Below, piece by piece: positions 34,202 through 41,806 of a stretch of 64,000 nt of DNA; the stretch's first letter is position 1, and each line of letters begins with the position of its first letter. Source of the DNA: Cryobacterium algoricola (GTDB lineage Bacteria; Actinomycetota; Actinomycetes; Actinomycetales; Microbacteriaceae); contig NZ_SOFG01000011.1 of the NCBI RefSeq assembly GCF_004402485.1, forward strand, positions 744,001 to 808,000, in the 5' to 3' direction. The notes beneath the pieces were generated by a model. It searched no databases, was not told the DNA's origin, and was given only the letters and a program-made list of their open reading frames with translations. The position numbers were made by a program, and so were the translations under genes.

Positions 34202-35212
34202 ATGGGCACTCGTTCCGCCGCGGGGCGTCTCGGGATCGCCGCGGGAGCAGCAGGCGTCGTTGTGCTCGTCGCCACCGTCGTCGTCGCGCTCAACGTCACG
34301 ACGGGACTCGTGCGGCCGGACGAGGCCGTCCCCCCGATGTCCCTCCCCCTCCTCTCCGCACCGATGGCGGCGGGGGCCCCGGATGCTGCATCCCCCCTCC
34401 CCGGGACCTGGCGGCCCCCGGCCGACCTGCCGTCCACGGGCAGCTTCGGCAGCGTGCGGATCCCGGCGACCGTATCCGGCTTCAGCGCGCGCGACGCGGA
34501 GGTCTACCTCCCGCCCGCCGCCCTCGTCCCCGATGCCCCGGCCCTGCCGTTCGTGCTGATGATGATGGGACAGCCGGGAGACCCGGACGCCGGACCGATC
34601 GCATCCGTGCTCGACGCCTTCGCCGCAGCCCACAACGGCCTCGCCCCGATCGTGCTCGTGGCCGACCAGCTGGGGGATCCCGACGTCGACTCGCTGTGCC
34701 TGGACACGGCGGAATACGGCCAGGTCGAGACGTACCTCGAGCGGGACGTTCTCGACTGGGCGCGCGGCAACCTGAACATCCAGACCGGCCGCGACTCGTG
34801 GACCGTCGCAGGGTTCTCGAACGGCGGCCAGTGCGCCCTGTCGCTCGCGCTCCGGTACCCGGAGGTCTGGGGCAGCCTCATCGACGCCTCCGGCACCGCG
34901 TATGCCGGCCTCGAAACGGAGCCCGACGTGCTCGCTGACGTGTTCGGGGGGGACCAGGCGGCCTATGACGCCACGAAACCGGCCACACTGCTCGGCGAGA
35001 GACGCTACCCTGACACCACGGCCGTGTTCACGGTCGGCTCGGAGGACTCGGAGATGGAACCGGGACTCAAGGATCTGAGCGGAACGGCCAAGGCTGCGGG
35101 GGTAGCGGTGACGTACTACGAGGTGCCCGGCGAGGGCCATTCCCTCGAGGCGCTGGACGGTGGGCTCACCCGGGCCTTCGGCGTGCTCGCGAGCAGACTC
35201 GGGCTCGGCTAG
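34202..35212 (+). CDS. membrane-anchored secreted esterase (alpha/beta hydrolase), paralogue 1
   Basis: A 336-residue protein with one N-terminal membrane helix (about 10-32), a Pro/Ala-rich spacer and an extracellular alpha/beta hydrolase domain of the putative esterase type. The nucleophile motif is GFSNGG (204-209) with Ser206; the likely His is in VPGEGHS. A Cys pair (Cys166 in SLCLDTA and Cys in GGQCALS) could form a disulphide. The family includes mycolyltransferase-like and feruloyl-esterase-like enzymes, so cell-envelope acyl transfer or polymer ester cleavage are both possible. The ATG at 34202 has GGAGAGGG upstream. The next gene is a paralogue 3 bp away. Confidence 0.82.
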   Translation: MGTRSAAGRLGIAAGAAGVVVLVATVVVALNVTTGLVRPDEAVPPMSLPLLSAPMAAGAPDAASPLPGTWRPPADLPSTGSFGSVRIPATVSGFSARDAEVYLPPAALVPDAPALPFVLMMMGQPGDPDAGPIASVLDAFAAAHNGLAPIVLVADQLGDPDVDSLCLDTAEYGQVETYLERDVLDWARGNLNIQTGRDSWTVAGFSNGGQCALSLALRYPEVWGSLIDASGTAYAGLETEPDVLADVFGGDQAAYDATKPATLLGERRYPDTTAVFTVGSEDSEMEPGLKDLSGTAKAAGVAVTYYEVPGEGHSLEALDGGLTRAFGVLASRLGLG

Positions 35213-35215
35213 GGC

Positions 35216-36541
35216 GTGGACGGTCTCGGGGGGCTGCTGAGACTCGACATCGTTCACCCGCCGGTGACACTCGTGGCGTGGGTGCTCTCCGCCGCCGCAG
35301 TCGTCTTCCTGCTCGCCAGGCCGCCGCGCAGGCGCTGGCTCCTGACCGTCGGAATCGGGATCGGGTCCGGCCTCCTCGCCGCCGTGCTGACCTGGTTCCT
35401 CACGGTTCGCGTTTTCAACCTGTTCGGGGTGGGTCTCGGCGCCGTGACCTACCTCTGGCTGGCGGCGGCGTGCGGGGCCATCGGGCTCGCCCTGGTCAAC
35501 CTTTGGAAGACGCGTCCCCTGCGCCGGAGCATCGCGGCGGTTTCGGTGCTGCTGTTCGCGGCGACCGGCGCGCTCGGCATCAATGCCGGCTACGGACTCG
35601 ATCGCACGCTCGGCGCCCTCCTCGGGATCAACGTCCTTCCGCCCATCGCCCTCACGGCGCCGACATTGCGCCCCAGCGTGGGCGACGAGCGTCCCGGGCA
35701 CGCCAACCGACCGCTCTGGCAGACCTGGACACCCCCGCCCGGACTCCCCGCGACGGGGAGCATCGGAAGTCAGGCCATCCCGAACCCGCTCTCCGGTTTC
35801 GTGGCCCGCCCGGCCGGCGTCTACCTGCCGCCGGCGGCCCTGGTGCCGAATGCCCCAGCCCTGCCGCTCGTGATCCTCCTGATGGGTCAACCGGGCAACC
35901 CGGACCCCGAGCAGGCAGCGGAGAGCCTCGACCGTGCGGCCGCCCGGCACGGCGGGCTGGCCCCGATCGTCCTGGTGGCCGACCAGCTGGGGAACCCGGC
36001 CGCCGATCCGCTCTGCCTCGACACCGCCAGATTCGGCAAGGTCGAGACGTACCTGACCCGGGATGTCGTCAGTTGGGCATCCGCCAACCTCAACGTGATC
36101 CAGGACCACCGGTACTGGACGATCGCCGGGTACTCGAACGGCGGCCAGTGCGCCATCTCGCTCGCGGCCAAGCACCCGGACATCTGGTCCAACGTGCTCG
36201 ACATCTCCGGCGAGGTCTCGCCGGGGTCCGAGGTTCCGACGAGGACGCTCAACGACGTCTTCGGCGGCGACCAGGCGGCATACGACGCCCAGAAGCCGGT
36301 CAACCTGCTCGCCGCCCACCGGCTCCCCGGGGACTTCGCGGTCTTCACCGTCGGAGCCCTGGACACCCAATTCTCCGGCGGCCAACGGATCCTCGCCGCC
36401 GCAGCGCAGGATGCCGGGATCACCACGGTCTACCGGGAGGTTCCCGGCGCCGACCATGGAGGGTCCGCCCTGACCGGCGGCCTCGACCTGGGCTTCGACG
36501 CCCTCTTCCCGCGCCTCGGCCTCGCCCCTCCCCCCTCCTGA
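35216..36541 (+). CDS. polytopic-membrane esterase (alpha/beta hydrolase), paralogue 2
   Basis: A 441-residue protein whose last 270 residues align with the preceding esterase along the whole domain. Shared blocks include VYLPPAALVP, IVLVADQLG, LCLDTA, SNGGQCA and DVFGGDQAAYDA. Ser307 in GYSNGG is the nucleophile, with His in VPGADHG. Unlike the first copy, the N-terminus (about 15-125) holds four membrane helices. The GTG at 35216 starts 3 bp after the first gene, so they form one operon and arose by tandem duplication. The role of the membrane part is unknown. Confidence 0.82.
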   Translation: MDGLGGLLRLDIVHPPVTLVAWVLSAAAVVFLLARPPRRRWLLTVGIGIGSGLLAAVLTWFLTVRVFNLFGVGLGAVTYLWLAAACGAIGLALVNLWKTRPLRRSIAAVSVLLFAATGALGINAGYGLDRTLGALLGINVLPPIALTAPTLRPSVGDERPGHANRPLWQTWTPPPGLPATGSIGSQAIPNPLSGFVARPAGVYLPPAALVPNAPALPLVILLMGQPGNPDPEQAAESLDRAAARHGGLAPIVLVADQLGNPAADPLCLDTARFGKVETYLTRDVVSWASANLNVIQDHRYWTIAGYSNGGQCAISLAAKHPDIWSNVLDISGEVSPGSEVPTRTLNDVFGGDQAAYDAQKPVNLLAAHRLPGDFAVFTVGALDTQFSGGQRILAAAAQDAGITTVYREVPGADHGGSALTGGLDLGFDALFPRLGLAPPPS

Positions 36542-36550
36542 CCTCGCGGG

Positions 36551-36556
36551 TAGTGT
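36551..36556 (+). promoter_or_regulatory. -10 box of YdeI-family gene, leaderless type
   Basis: TAGTGT is followed by seven bases and then the ATG at 36564, with no ribosome-binding site. Confidence 0.5.
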
Positions 36557-36563
36557 CGCTCGC

Positions 36564-37184
36564 ATGAGGACAGGCGACGCGAGCGGGGACGAGGTGCCGC
36601 GCATCCACCCGGAGTCGGTGGACGAGTGGCGGGCCTGGCTCGGGGAGAACCACCAGGCGGCGACGGCCGTGTGGCTCGTGTTCTGGCGGAAGGCGTCCGG
36701 CCGCCCCATCCTCGCCTACGAGGACGCCGTGCTCGAGGCGCTCGCGGTCGGCTGGATCGACAGCAAGCCGGGCCGGCTGGACGAGCACCGGACCATGCTC
36801 TACTTCTCGCCACGGAAACGCGGCAGCGCCTGGGCCCGGCCGAACAAACTGCGCATCGAGGTGCTCAGGAGCGAGGGGCGGATGCTGCCCGCCGGTGAGG
36901 CCGTCGTCGCGGCCGCAGAGGCGGACGGCTCCTGGACCCGGCTCGACGAGGTCGAGAACCTCACGGTTCCCGCAGACCTCGGCTCCGCGCTTGACGGGAT
37001 CGAGGGTGCGCGGGCGCAGTGGGACGCGTTCCCGCCCTCGGCTCGCCGCGGCATCCTCGAATGGATCGTGCAGGCGAAGACGCCGGCGACCCGGGCGAAA
37101 CGCGTCGACGAGACCGCCCGGCTCGCCGGCCGGGGCGAGCGGGCGAACCAGTGGAAGCCGAAACCTCCGCCCGCGGCCGACTGA
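36564..37184 (+). CDS. YdeI/OmdA-family protein
   Basis: A 206-residue soluble protein of the YdeI-like family (often called bacteriocin-protection protein). The diagnostic blocks are WRAWLGENHQAATAVWLVFW, YEDAVLEALAVGWIDSK and the basic FSPRKRGSAWARPNK segment. The C-terminal repeat PPSARRGILEWIVQAKTPATRAKR is also typical. In E. coli a member affects sensitivity to antimicrobial peptides, but the biochemical role is unknown. It has a leaderless-type start and ends 13 bp before the convergent NCS1 permease gene. Confidence 0.88.
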   Translation: MRTGDASGDEVPRIHPESVDEWRAWLGENHQAATAVWLVFWRKASGRPILAYEDAVLEALAVGWIDSKPGRLDEHRTMLYFSPRKRGSAWARPNKLRIEVLRSEGRMLPAGEAVVAAAEADGSWTRLDEVENLTVPADLGSALDGIEGARAQWDAFPPSARRGILEWIVQAKTPATRAKRVDETARLAGRGERANQWKPKPPPAAD

Positions 37185-37197
37185 GCGCGTGGGCGGG

Positions 37198-38703
37198 TCA
37201 GCGCCGGAGGGGCTGCTGCTCCTGGGCGCGCACCGCGCCGCGGCCGACGAGGAGCGTGCCGCAGAAGCCGATCGCGAGGGCGACGAGCACGCCGAGGTTC
37301 GCGAACGCCCAGTCGCCGGTCCGGCCGCCGAGGCCGAGGGGGCCGAGCAGGTACCCCTGCCAGGCGAGCCAGTCCGCGAAGCCGTTGGTGACGAGGCCCC
37401 AGCCCACGACGGAACCGAGCCCGAGGAGTCCGAGCGCGCCGACCCGCACGCTCCCGTAGCGCCCGCGCGGGTCGAGGAGGGCCCCGGCGTCGTAGTCGGA
37501 GCGGCGGAGCGCGAAGTCGGCGAGGAAGATGCCGCACCAGGCCGCGACGGGGACGCCGAGGGTGATCAGGAAGCCCTGGAACGGACCGAGGAAGCTCCCG
37601 GCGAAGAACACGACGTAGATCGCGCCGAGCACCATGATCACCCCGTCGATCCCGGCCGCGACGAAGCGCGGCACCCGCAGCCCGGTGGTGAGGAGCGCCA
37701 GCCCGGAGGAGTAGATGTCGAGCACGGCGCCCCCGATCAGGCCGAGCACCGCGACGAGGGCGAACGGCACGAGGAACCACACCGGGAGGATCGTCGTGAG
37801 CGCCCCGATCGGGTCGACGGCGATGGCGGCGCTGAGGTCGGTCGAGGATCCCGCGAGCAGGAGCCCGAAGAGGAGCAGCACGACGGGGGCGAGCGAGGCG
37901 CCCAGGGTCGTCCAGCCGACGACGCCGCGGCTGGAGGCCGAGCGGGGCAGGTACCGGGAGTAGTCCGCGGCGGCCTGCACCCAGCCGAGGCCGAAGCCCG
38001 TCATCATGAACACGAGCGCGCCGATCACGTGCGGAAGGTCTCCGCCGGGGATCGCCGCGATTGCTCCGACATCGATGTGGTCGACGACGAGGAACACATA
38101 GACGACCGTGAGCAGGCCCGTGACGATCGTGATCCACTTCTGCAGGCGCATGATCAGGTCGAACCCGAAGACGCCGCCCGCCACGATCAGGCCGGCCACG
38201 ACGACGAGGGCCACCACCTGGGTGAGCACCCCGCCGTCCCAGCCGAGCTCGGTGAACACGGTCGCCGTCGCGAGCACCGCGAGCGAGGCGAGCACGGTCT
38301 CCCAGCCGACCGTGAGCAGCCACGACAGCGCAGACGGCACCCGGTTGCCGTCGACGCCGAACGCCGCCCGGCTCAGGGTCATCGTCGGCGCGTGGCCGCG
38401 CTTGCCCGCGAGCGCCACGAAACCGCACAGCGCGAAGGAGAGCACGATCCCGACGAGGCCGACGATCGTGGCCTGCCAGAACGAAATGCCGAACCCGAGC
38501 AGGAACGAACCGTAGCTGATGCCGAGAACAGAGACGTTCGCCGCGAACCACGGCCAGAACAGCTCGCGCGGGCGGCCGCGATGCTCAGCGCGGTCGATCG
38601 CGTTGATGCCGTTGAGCTCGACCTCGAAGACCGGGCGGATGCCGGGGCTCGCTCCCGGCAGTCCGGCGTCCGTCTGCGCGTGCGTCCGGTCGTTCGCGGA
38701 CAT
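37198..38703 (-). CDS. NCS1-family nucleobase:cation symporter (cytosine/purine permease type)
   Basis: A 501-residue transporter with 12 predicted membrane segments. The cytoplasmic N-terminus contains the NCS1 block VELNGINAIDRAEHRGRP, and the first helices read FWPWFAANVSVLGISYGSF. Members import cytosine, purines, hydantoins or related ring compounds with H+ or Na+. The ligand cannot be read from sequence, and no catabolic nucleobase gene is adjacent. The ATG at 38703 has a GGAGAGG site 7 bases away. Upstream lies a run of degenerate 8-bp repeats. Confidence 0.88.
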   Translation of the reverse strand: MSANDRTHAQTDAGLPGASPGIRPVFEVELNGINAIDRAEHRGRPRELFWPWFAANVSVLGISYGSFLLGFGISFWQATIVGLVGIVLSFALCGFVALAGKRGHAPTMTLSRAAFGVDGNRVPSALSWLLTVGWETVLASLAVLATATVFTELGWDGGVLTQVVALVVVAGLIVAGGVFGFDLIMRLQKWITIVTGLLTVVYVFLVVDHIDVGAIAAIPGGDLPHVIGALVFMMTGFGLGWVQAAADYSRYLPRSASSRGVVGWTTLGASLAPVVLLLFGLLLAGSSTDLSAAIAVDPIGALTTILPVWFLVPFALVAVLGLIGGAVLDIYSSGLALLTTGLRVPRFVAAGIDGVIMVLGAIYVVFFAGSFLGPFQGFLITLGVPVAAWCGIFLADFALRRSDYDAGALLDPRGRYGSVRVGALGLLGLGSVVGWGLVTNGFADWLAWQGYLLGPLGLGGRTGDWAFANLGVLVALAIGFCGTLLVGRGAVRAQEQQPLRR

Positions 38704-38732
38704 CCGCTGCCCCTCTCCTCGGCGGGTCTCGG

Positions 38733-38808
38733 TCAGGTGTTCGGTGTTCAGGTGTTCAGGCGTTCGGGACTCAGGTCTTCAGGTACTCAGGTACTCAGGA
38801 ACTCGGTT
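38733..38808. repeat. degenerate 8-bp tandem repeat, consensus TCAGGTNY
   Basis: About nine head-to-tail units of 7-8 bases fill the spacer: TCAGGTGT, TCGGTGT, TCAGGTGT, TCAGGCGT, TCGGGAC, TCAGGTCT, TCAGGTAC, TCAGGTAC, TCAGGAAC. The run separates the NCS1 gene from the upstream beta-lactamase-like gene, whose stop is at 38809. Copy number could vary by slippage and change the distance to the permease start. Confidence 0.75.
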
Positions 38809-39636
38809 TCAGTGCACGTACTCGAGCAGGTCGAGGCCGACGGCGCGCATCCCGTCGAGGACCGCGAGGCGCAGCGGGAGGCGGGTGTCGGCGAAGGACA
38901 TCGAGACGGCATAGGCGACGCCGGCCCGCGGGCCGCGGAGCACTCCGGCCTCGCTCCGGACGCCGGGCGCCGTTCCGGTCTTGTTGACGAGCAGCAACCC
39001 GTGGTCGCCGCCACGGTGCGCGAACGGATCGAGCCCGAACGCGCTCGCGACGAGGGAGAGATCCGCGCCGAGCGACAGCCAGCCGATCACGCGTTCGCTC
39101 GTCGCGGCATCCACGACCTCACCGCGGGCAAGGGACGTGAAGAGGCCCGTGAGCTCCTGGGCGCTACCGACGGAGAGCTGGGGCGCGTGGTCGGGGCCGC
39201 GTTCGTCGCGGACGAGGTCGAGCAGCGCGGTGTGGGAGATGCCGAGCTGTTCGGTGCGGGCCTGGACCGCCGCGAGGCCGACCGCGCGCAGGAGCACGTT
39301 CGCGGCGAGGTTGTCGCCGACACCGCCGACGAGGGCGGCGAGGTCTGCGACGGGCAGCGACGGGGCCTGCAGGTGCTGCCAGACGCCAGAACCCCCGACG
39401 GAGTCCGCCGGGGTGCGGTCGAGGATGGTGAGGGCGCCGAATTCGGCGTTCGGGAGCCGGGCGGCGACCTCGACCAGGAGGAGGACGGTTCCGATCCCTG
39501 CCGTCGGCATCACGACGTGGTCGTCGACGGAGAAGAGGACCTTGCCCGTCGCGAGGTCGGTGGCGCGGGCCGAGACCTGGACGCCCTCGACGGCGAGGTT
39601 GCCGAGCGCCTGGAACCCGCGGCCGAAATTCGCCAT
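38809..39636 (-). CDS. serine-beta-lactamase-like protein lacking catalytic residues
   Basis: A 275-residue protein with the fold signature of class A beta-lactamase-related actinobacterial proteins. At the position of the catalytic SxxK it reads GIGT (47-50) within VVMPTAGIGTVLLLVEVA. The SDN motif is GDN (107-109), while KTG (219-221) is intact. Both the nucleophile Ser and the general-base Lys are therefore gone, so hydrolysis of beta-lactams is not expected and a binding or scaffold role is likelier. No signal peptide is visible from the ATG at 39636, which has CGGAG upstream; a longer N-terminal frame is Arg-rich and unlikely. It lies between an M13 peptidase and an NCS1 permease. Confidence 0.8.
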   Translation of the reverse strand: MANFGRGFQALGNLAVEGVQVSARATDLATGKVLFSVDDHVVMPTAGIGTVLLLVEVAARLPNAEFGALTILDRTPADSVGGSGVWQHLQAPSLPVADLAALVGGVGDNLAANVLLRAVGLAAVQARTEQLGISHTALLDLVRDERGPDHAPQLSVGSAQELTGLFTSLARGEVVDAATSERVIGWLSLGADLSLVASAFGLDPFAHRGGDHGLLLVNKTGTAPGVRSEAGVLRGPRAGVAYAVSMSFADTRLPLRLAVLDGMRAVGLDLLEYVH

Positions 39637-39789
39637 CGGCTCCGAGACGCCGTGACGTCCCCTGCTCGGGGCACCACGACGCGACCGTCGCTCCGATTCC
39701 CGCGCTGGCGTGGACACTTTTTCGGGTCCCTCCGTGTTCCGGCTCCTTGTTCCCCTCAGCACCATAGCCCAGACGCCCGACCTGCGCCG

Positions 39790-39827
39790 GAGCGGGACGC
39801 CCCTGGGCGCCCCGGCACGTCCCGCTC
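39790..39827 (-). terminator. terminator hairpin of the M13 peptidase gene
   Basis: GAGCGGGACG (39790-39799) pairs exactly with CGTCCCGCTC (39818-39827), with further GC pairing inside. It lies immediately after the peptidase stop at 39830 on the minus strand. Confidence 0.65.
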
Positions 39828-39829
39828 GG

Positions 39830-41794
39830 CTACCAGATGGTGACGCGCTTGTCCGGGTCGAGCCAGAGCTCATCGCCGGGCGCGACGCCGAAGGCCGCGT
39901 AGAACTCGTCGATGTTCCGCACGATCTGGTTGCAGCGGAACTCGTTCGGCGAGTGCGGGTCGATCGAGATGAGGCGGATGGCCTCCTCGTCGCGCATCTT
40001 CAGCTGCCAGGCCTGGGCCCAGGAGAGGAAGAAGCGCTGGGCTCCGGTGAAACCGTCGATCACGGGCGGCTCTGCGCCGTCGAGGGAGATCAGGTAGGCC
40101 TTCCAGGCGATCGACAGGCCGCCGAGGTCGCCGATGTTCTCGCCGATCGTGAGCGCGCCGTTGACGTGGTGCTCGGGGATCTGCTTGGGGGCGAGGGCAT
40201 TGAACTGCTCGATGAGCGAGCTCGTGCGCTCTTCGAAGGCCGCACGGTCTTCCGCGGTCCACCAGTCGGTCAGGAGCCCGTCGCCGTCGTACTTCGAGCC
40301 CTGGTCGTCGAAGCCGTGCCCGATCTCGTGCCCGATGACGGCGCCGATGGCACCGTAGTTCGCCGCGGCATCCCGCTCGTCGGAGAAGAACGGGACCTGC
40401 AGGATGGCCGCGGGGAAGACGATCTCGTTGAAGCCGGGGTTGTAATAGGCGTTGATGGTCTGCGGCGTCATGAACCACTCGTCGCGGTCGAGGGGCTTGC
40501 CGATCTTGCCGAGTTCGCGCTGGAACTCGAATTCGTTCGCGGCGCGCACGTTCTTGATCAGGTCGCCTGCGTCCATCGACAGGCTGGAGTAGTCGCGCCA
40601 CTTGTCGGGGTAGCCGATCTTGGGGGTGAACTTCTCGAGCTTGTCCTGGGCACGCGCCCGGGTCTCCGGGGTCATCCAGTCGAGTTCGGCGACGCTCTGC
40701 CGGTAGGCCTCGACGAGGTGGCCGACGAGCACGTCCATGCTCGCCTTCGCGCTCGGCCGGAAGTGCCGTTCGACGTAGATCCGGCCGACGGCCTCGCCGA
40801 GCGATCCCTCGACGAGGGAGACGCCGCGCTTCCACCGGTCGCGCAGCTGCGGGGTGCCGGTGAGCGTGCGGCCGTAGAAGTCGAAGCTCGCCTCGACGAA
40901 GTCGTCGGAGAGGTACGAGGCGCTCGAGCGGATGATCTGCCAGCGCAGCCAGTCCTTCCACCCGTCGATCCCGTCCTCTGTCAGCATCTCGGCCAGTCCG
41001 GTCACGAAGCTCGGCTGGCGGACGACGATCTCGTCGAGCGCACCGGCGGGGGCGTCGAGTCCCGCGAGCCAGAGGTGCAGGTCCGCCCCGGCCGCGAGCG
41101 CCGTGACCTGGCCCCAGGTCTTGAGGTTGTAGGTCTTTTCGCTGTCGCGGGAGCGCACGTTGTCCCAGTGGTGCCCGGCGAGTGCGGTTTCGAGTTCGAA
41201 GACCCGGCTGGCGCGCACCGCGGCGTTGTCGATGCCGGCGAGGCCGAACATCCGCTCGAGGAAGGAACGGTAGGCGTCGCGGACGGCGGCGAACTTCTCC
41301 TCGCGATAGTAGGACTCGTCCGGCAGGCCGAGGCCACCCTGTTCCATGAAGACGAGGTAACGCTCCGGGTTGCCCGGGTCGTTGTCGACGTAGAGCTGGA
41401 AGGCGCCGGCGACGCCGGCGCGCTCGAGGCGGCCGAGGGTGCCGAGCAGGGAGGCGACCCCGTCGATCGCGTCGACGGCCAGGAGGTCGGCGACGAGCGG
41501 CGTCGCGCCGAGCGCGTTCACCCGCTGCTCGTCCATGAAGCTTGAGTAGAGGTCGCCGAACTTGCGGGCTTCCGTTCCCGGCTCAGCGGTCTGCGCCTCG
41601 AGGATGATCTCGCGCACGGCCTTCTCCGATTCCTCGGCGAGAAGGTAGAACGATCCCCAGCGGGCCTTGTCCGCCGGGATCTCGGTGCGGTCGATCCATT
41701 TCCCGTTCACGTGACGGAAGAGATCGTCCTGCGGGCGGATGCCCGTGTCGAGTTCGTCGCGGTCGATTCCGGATGCGGTCCCCAGGTCAGTCAT
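39830..41794 (-). CDS. M13-family zinc metallopeptidase (PepO/neprilysin-like)
   Basis: A 654-residue peptidase. The zinc motif HEIGH is at 489-493 in AVIGHEIGHGFDDQG, and the third ligand Glu is in the second motif ENIGD at 552-556. The C-terminal NEFRCN and final W, conserved in the family, are present. M13 enzymes cut short peptides. There is no signal peptide, so like several actinobacterial PepO proteins it is probably cytoplasmic. The ATG at 41794 follows TAGCAT by six bases on the minus strand and has no ribosome-binding site. Confidence 0.93.
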   Translation of the reverse strand: MTDLGTASGIDRDELDTGIRPQDDLFRHVNGKWIDRTEIPADKARWGSFYLLAEESEKAVREIILEAQTAEPGTEARKFGDLYSSFMDEQRVNALGATPLVADLLAVDAIDGVASLLGTLGRLERAGVAGAFQLYVDNDPGNPERYLVFMEQGGLGLPDESYYREEKFAAVRDAYRSFLERMFGLAGIDNAAVRASRVFELETALAGHHWDNVRSRDSEKTYNLKTWGQVTALAAGADLHLWLAGLDAPAGALDEIVVRQPSFVTGLAEMLTEDGIDGWKDWLRWQIIRSSASYLSDDFVEASFDFYGRTLTGTPQLRDRWKRGVSLVEGSLGEAVGRIYVERHFRPSAKASMDVLVGHLVEAYRQSVAELDWMTPETRARAQDKLEKFTPKIGYPDKWRDYSSLSMDAGDLIKNVRAANEFEFQRELGKIGKPLDRDEWFMTPQTINAYYNPGFNEIVFPAAILQVPFFSDERDAAANYGAIGAVIGHEIGHGFDDQGSKYDGDGLLTDWWTAEDRAAFEERTSSLIEQFNALAPKQIPEHHVNGALTIGENIGDLGGLSIAWKAYLISLDGAEPPVIDGFTGAQRFFLSWAQAWQLKMRDEEAIRLISIDPHSPNEFRCNQIVRNIDEFYAAFGVAPGDELWLDPDKRVTIW

Positions 41795-41800
41795 GCGTCC

Positions 41801-41806
41801 ATGCTA
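41801..41806 (-). promoter_or_regulatory. -10 box of the M13 peptidase gene, leaderless type
   Basis: TAGCAT, then GGACGC, then the ATG at 41794. The same bases on the plus strand contain the only upstream ATG for the MATE gene, which makes that ATG doubtful as a start. Confidence 0.6.

Noticed and set aside
33500-36709. Open frame of more than 1000 codons on the minus strand across cstA end and both esterases
   Set aside because: It is Arg/Gly/Pro-rich, has no motif, and lies antisense to genes with clear families and good starts. Long antisense frames are usual at this G+C.
36895-39843. Open frame of about 980 codons on the plus strand across the NCS1 and beta-lactamase-like genes
   Set aside because: Low-complexity Arg/Glu/Asp composition, no domains, and it mirrors codon positions of the real minus-strand genes.
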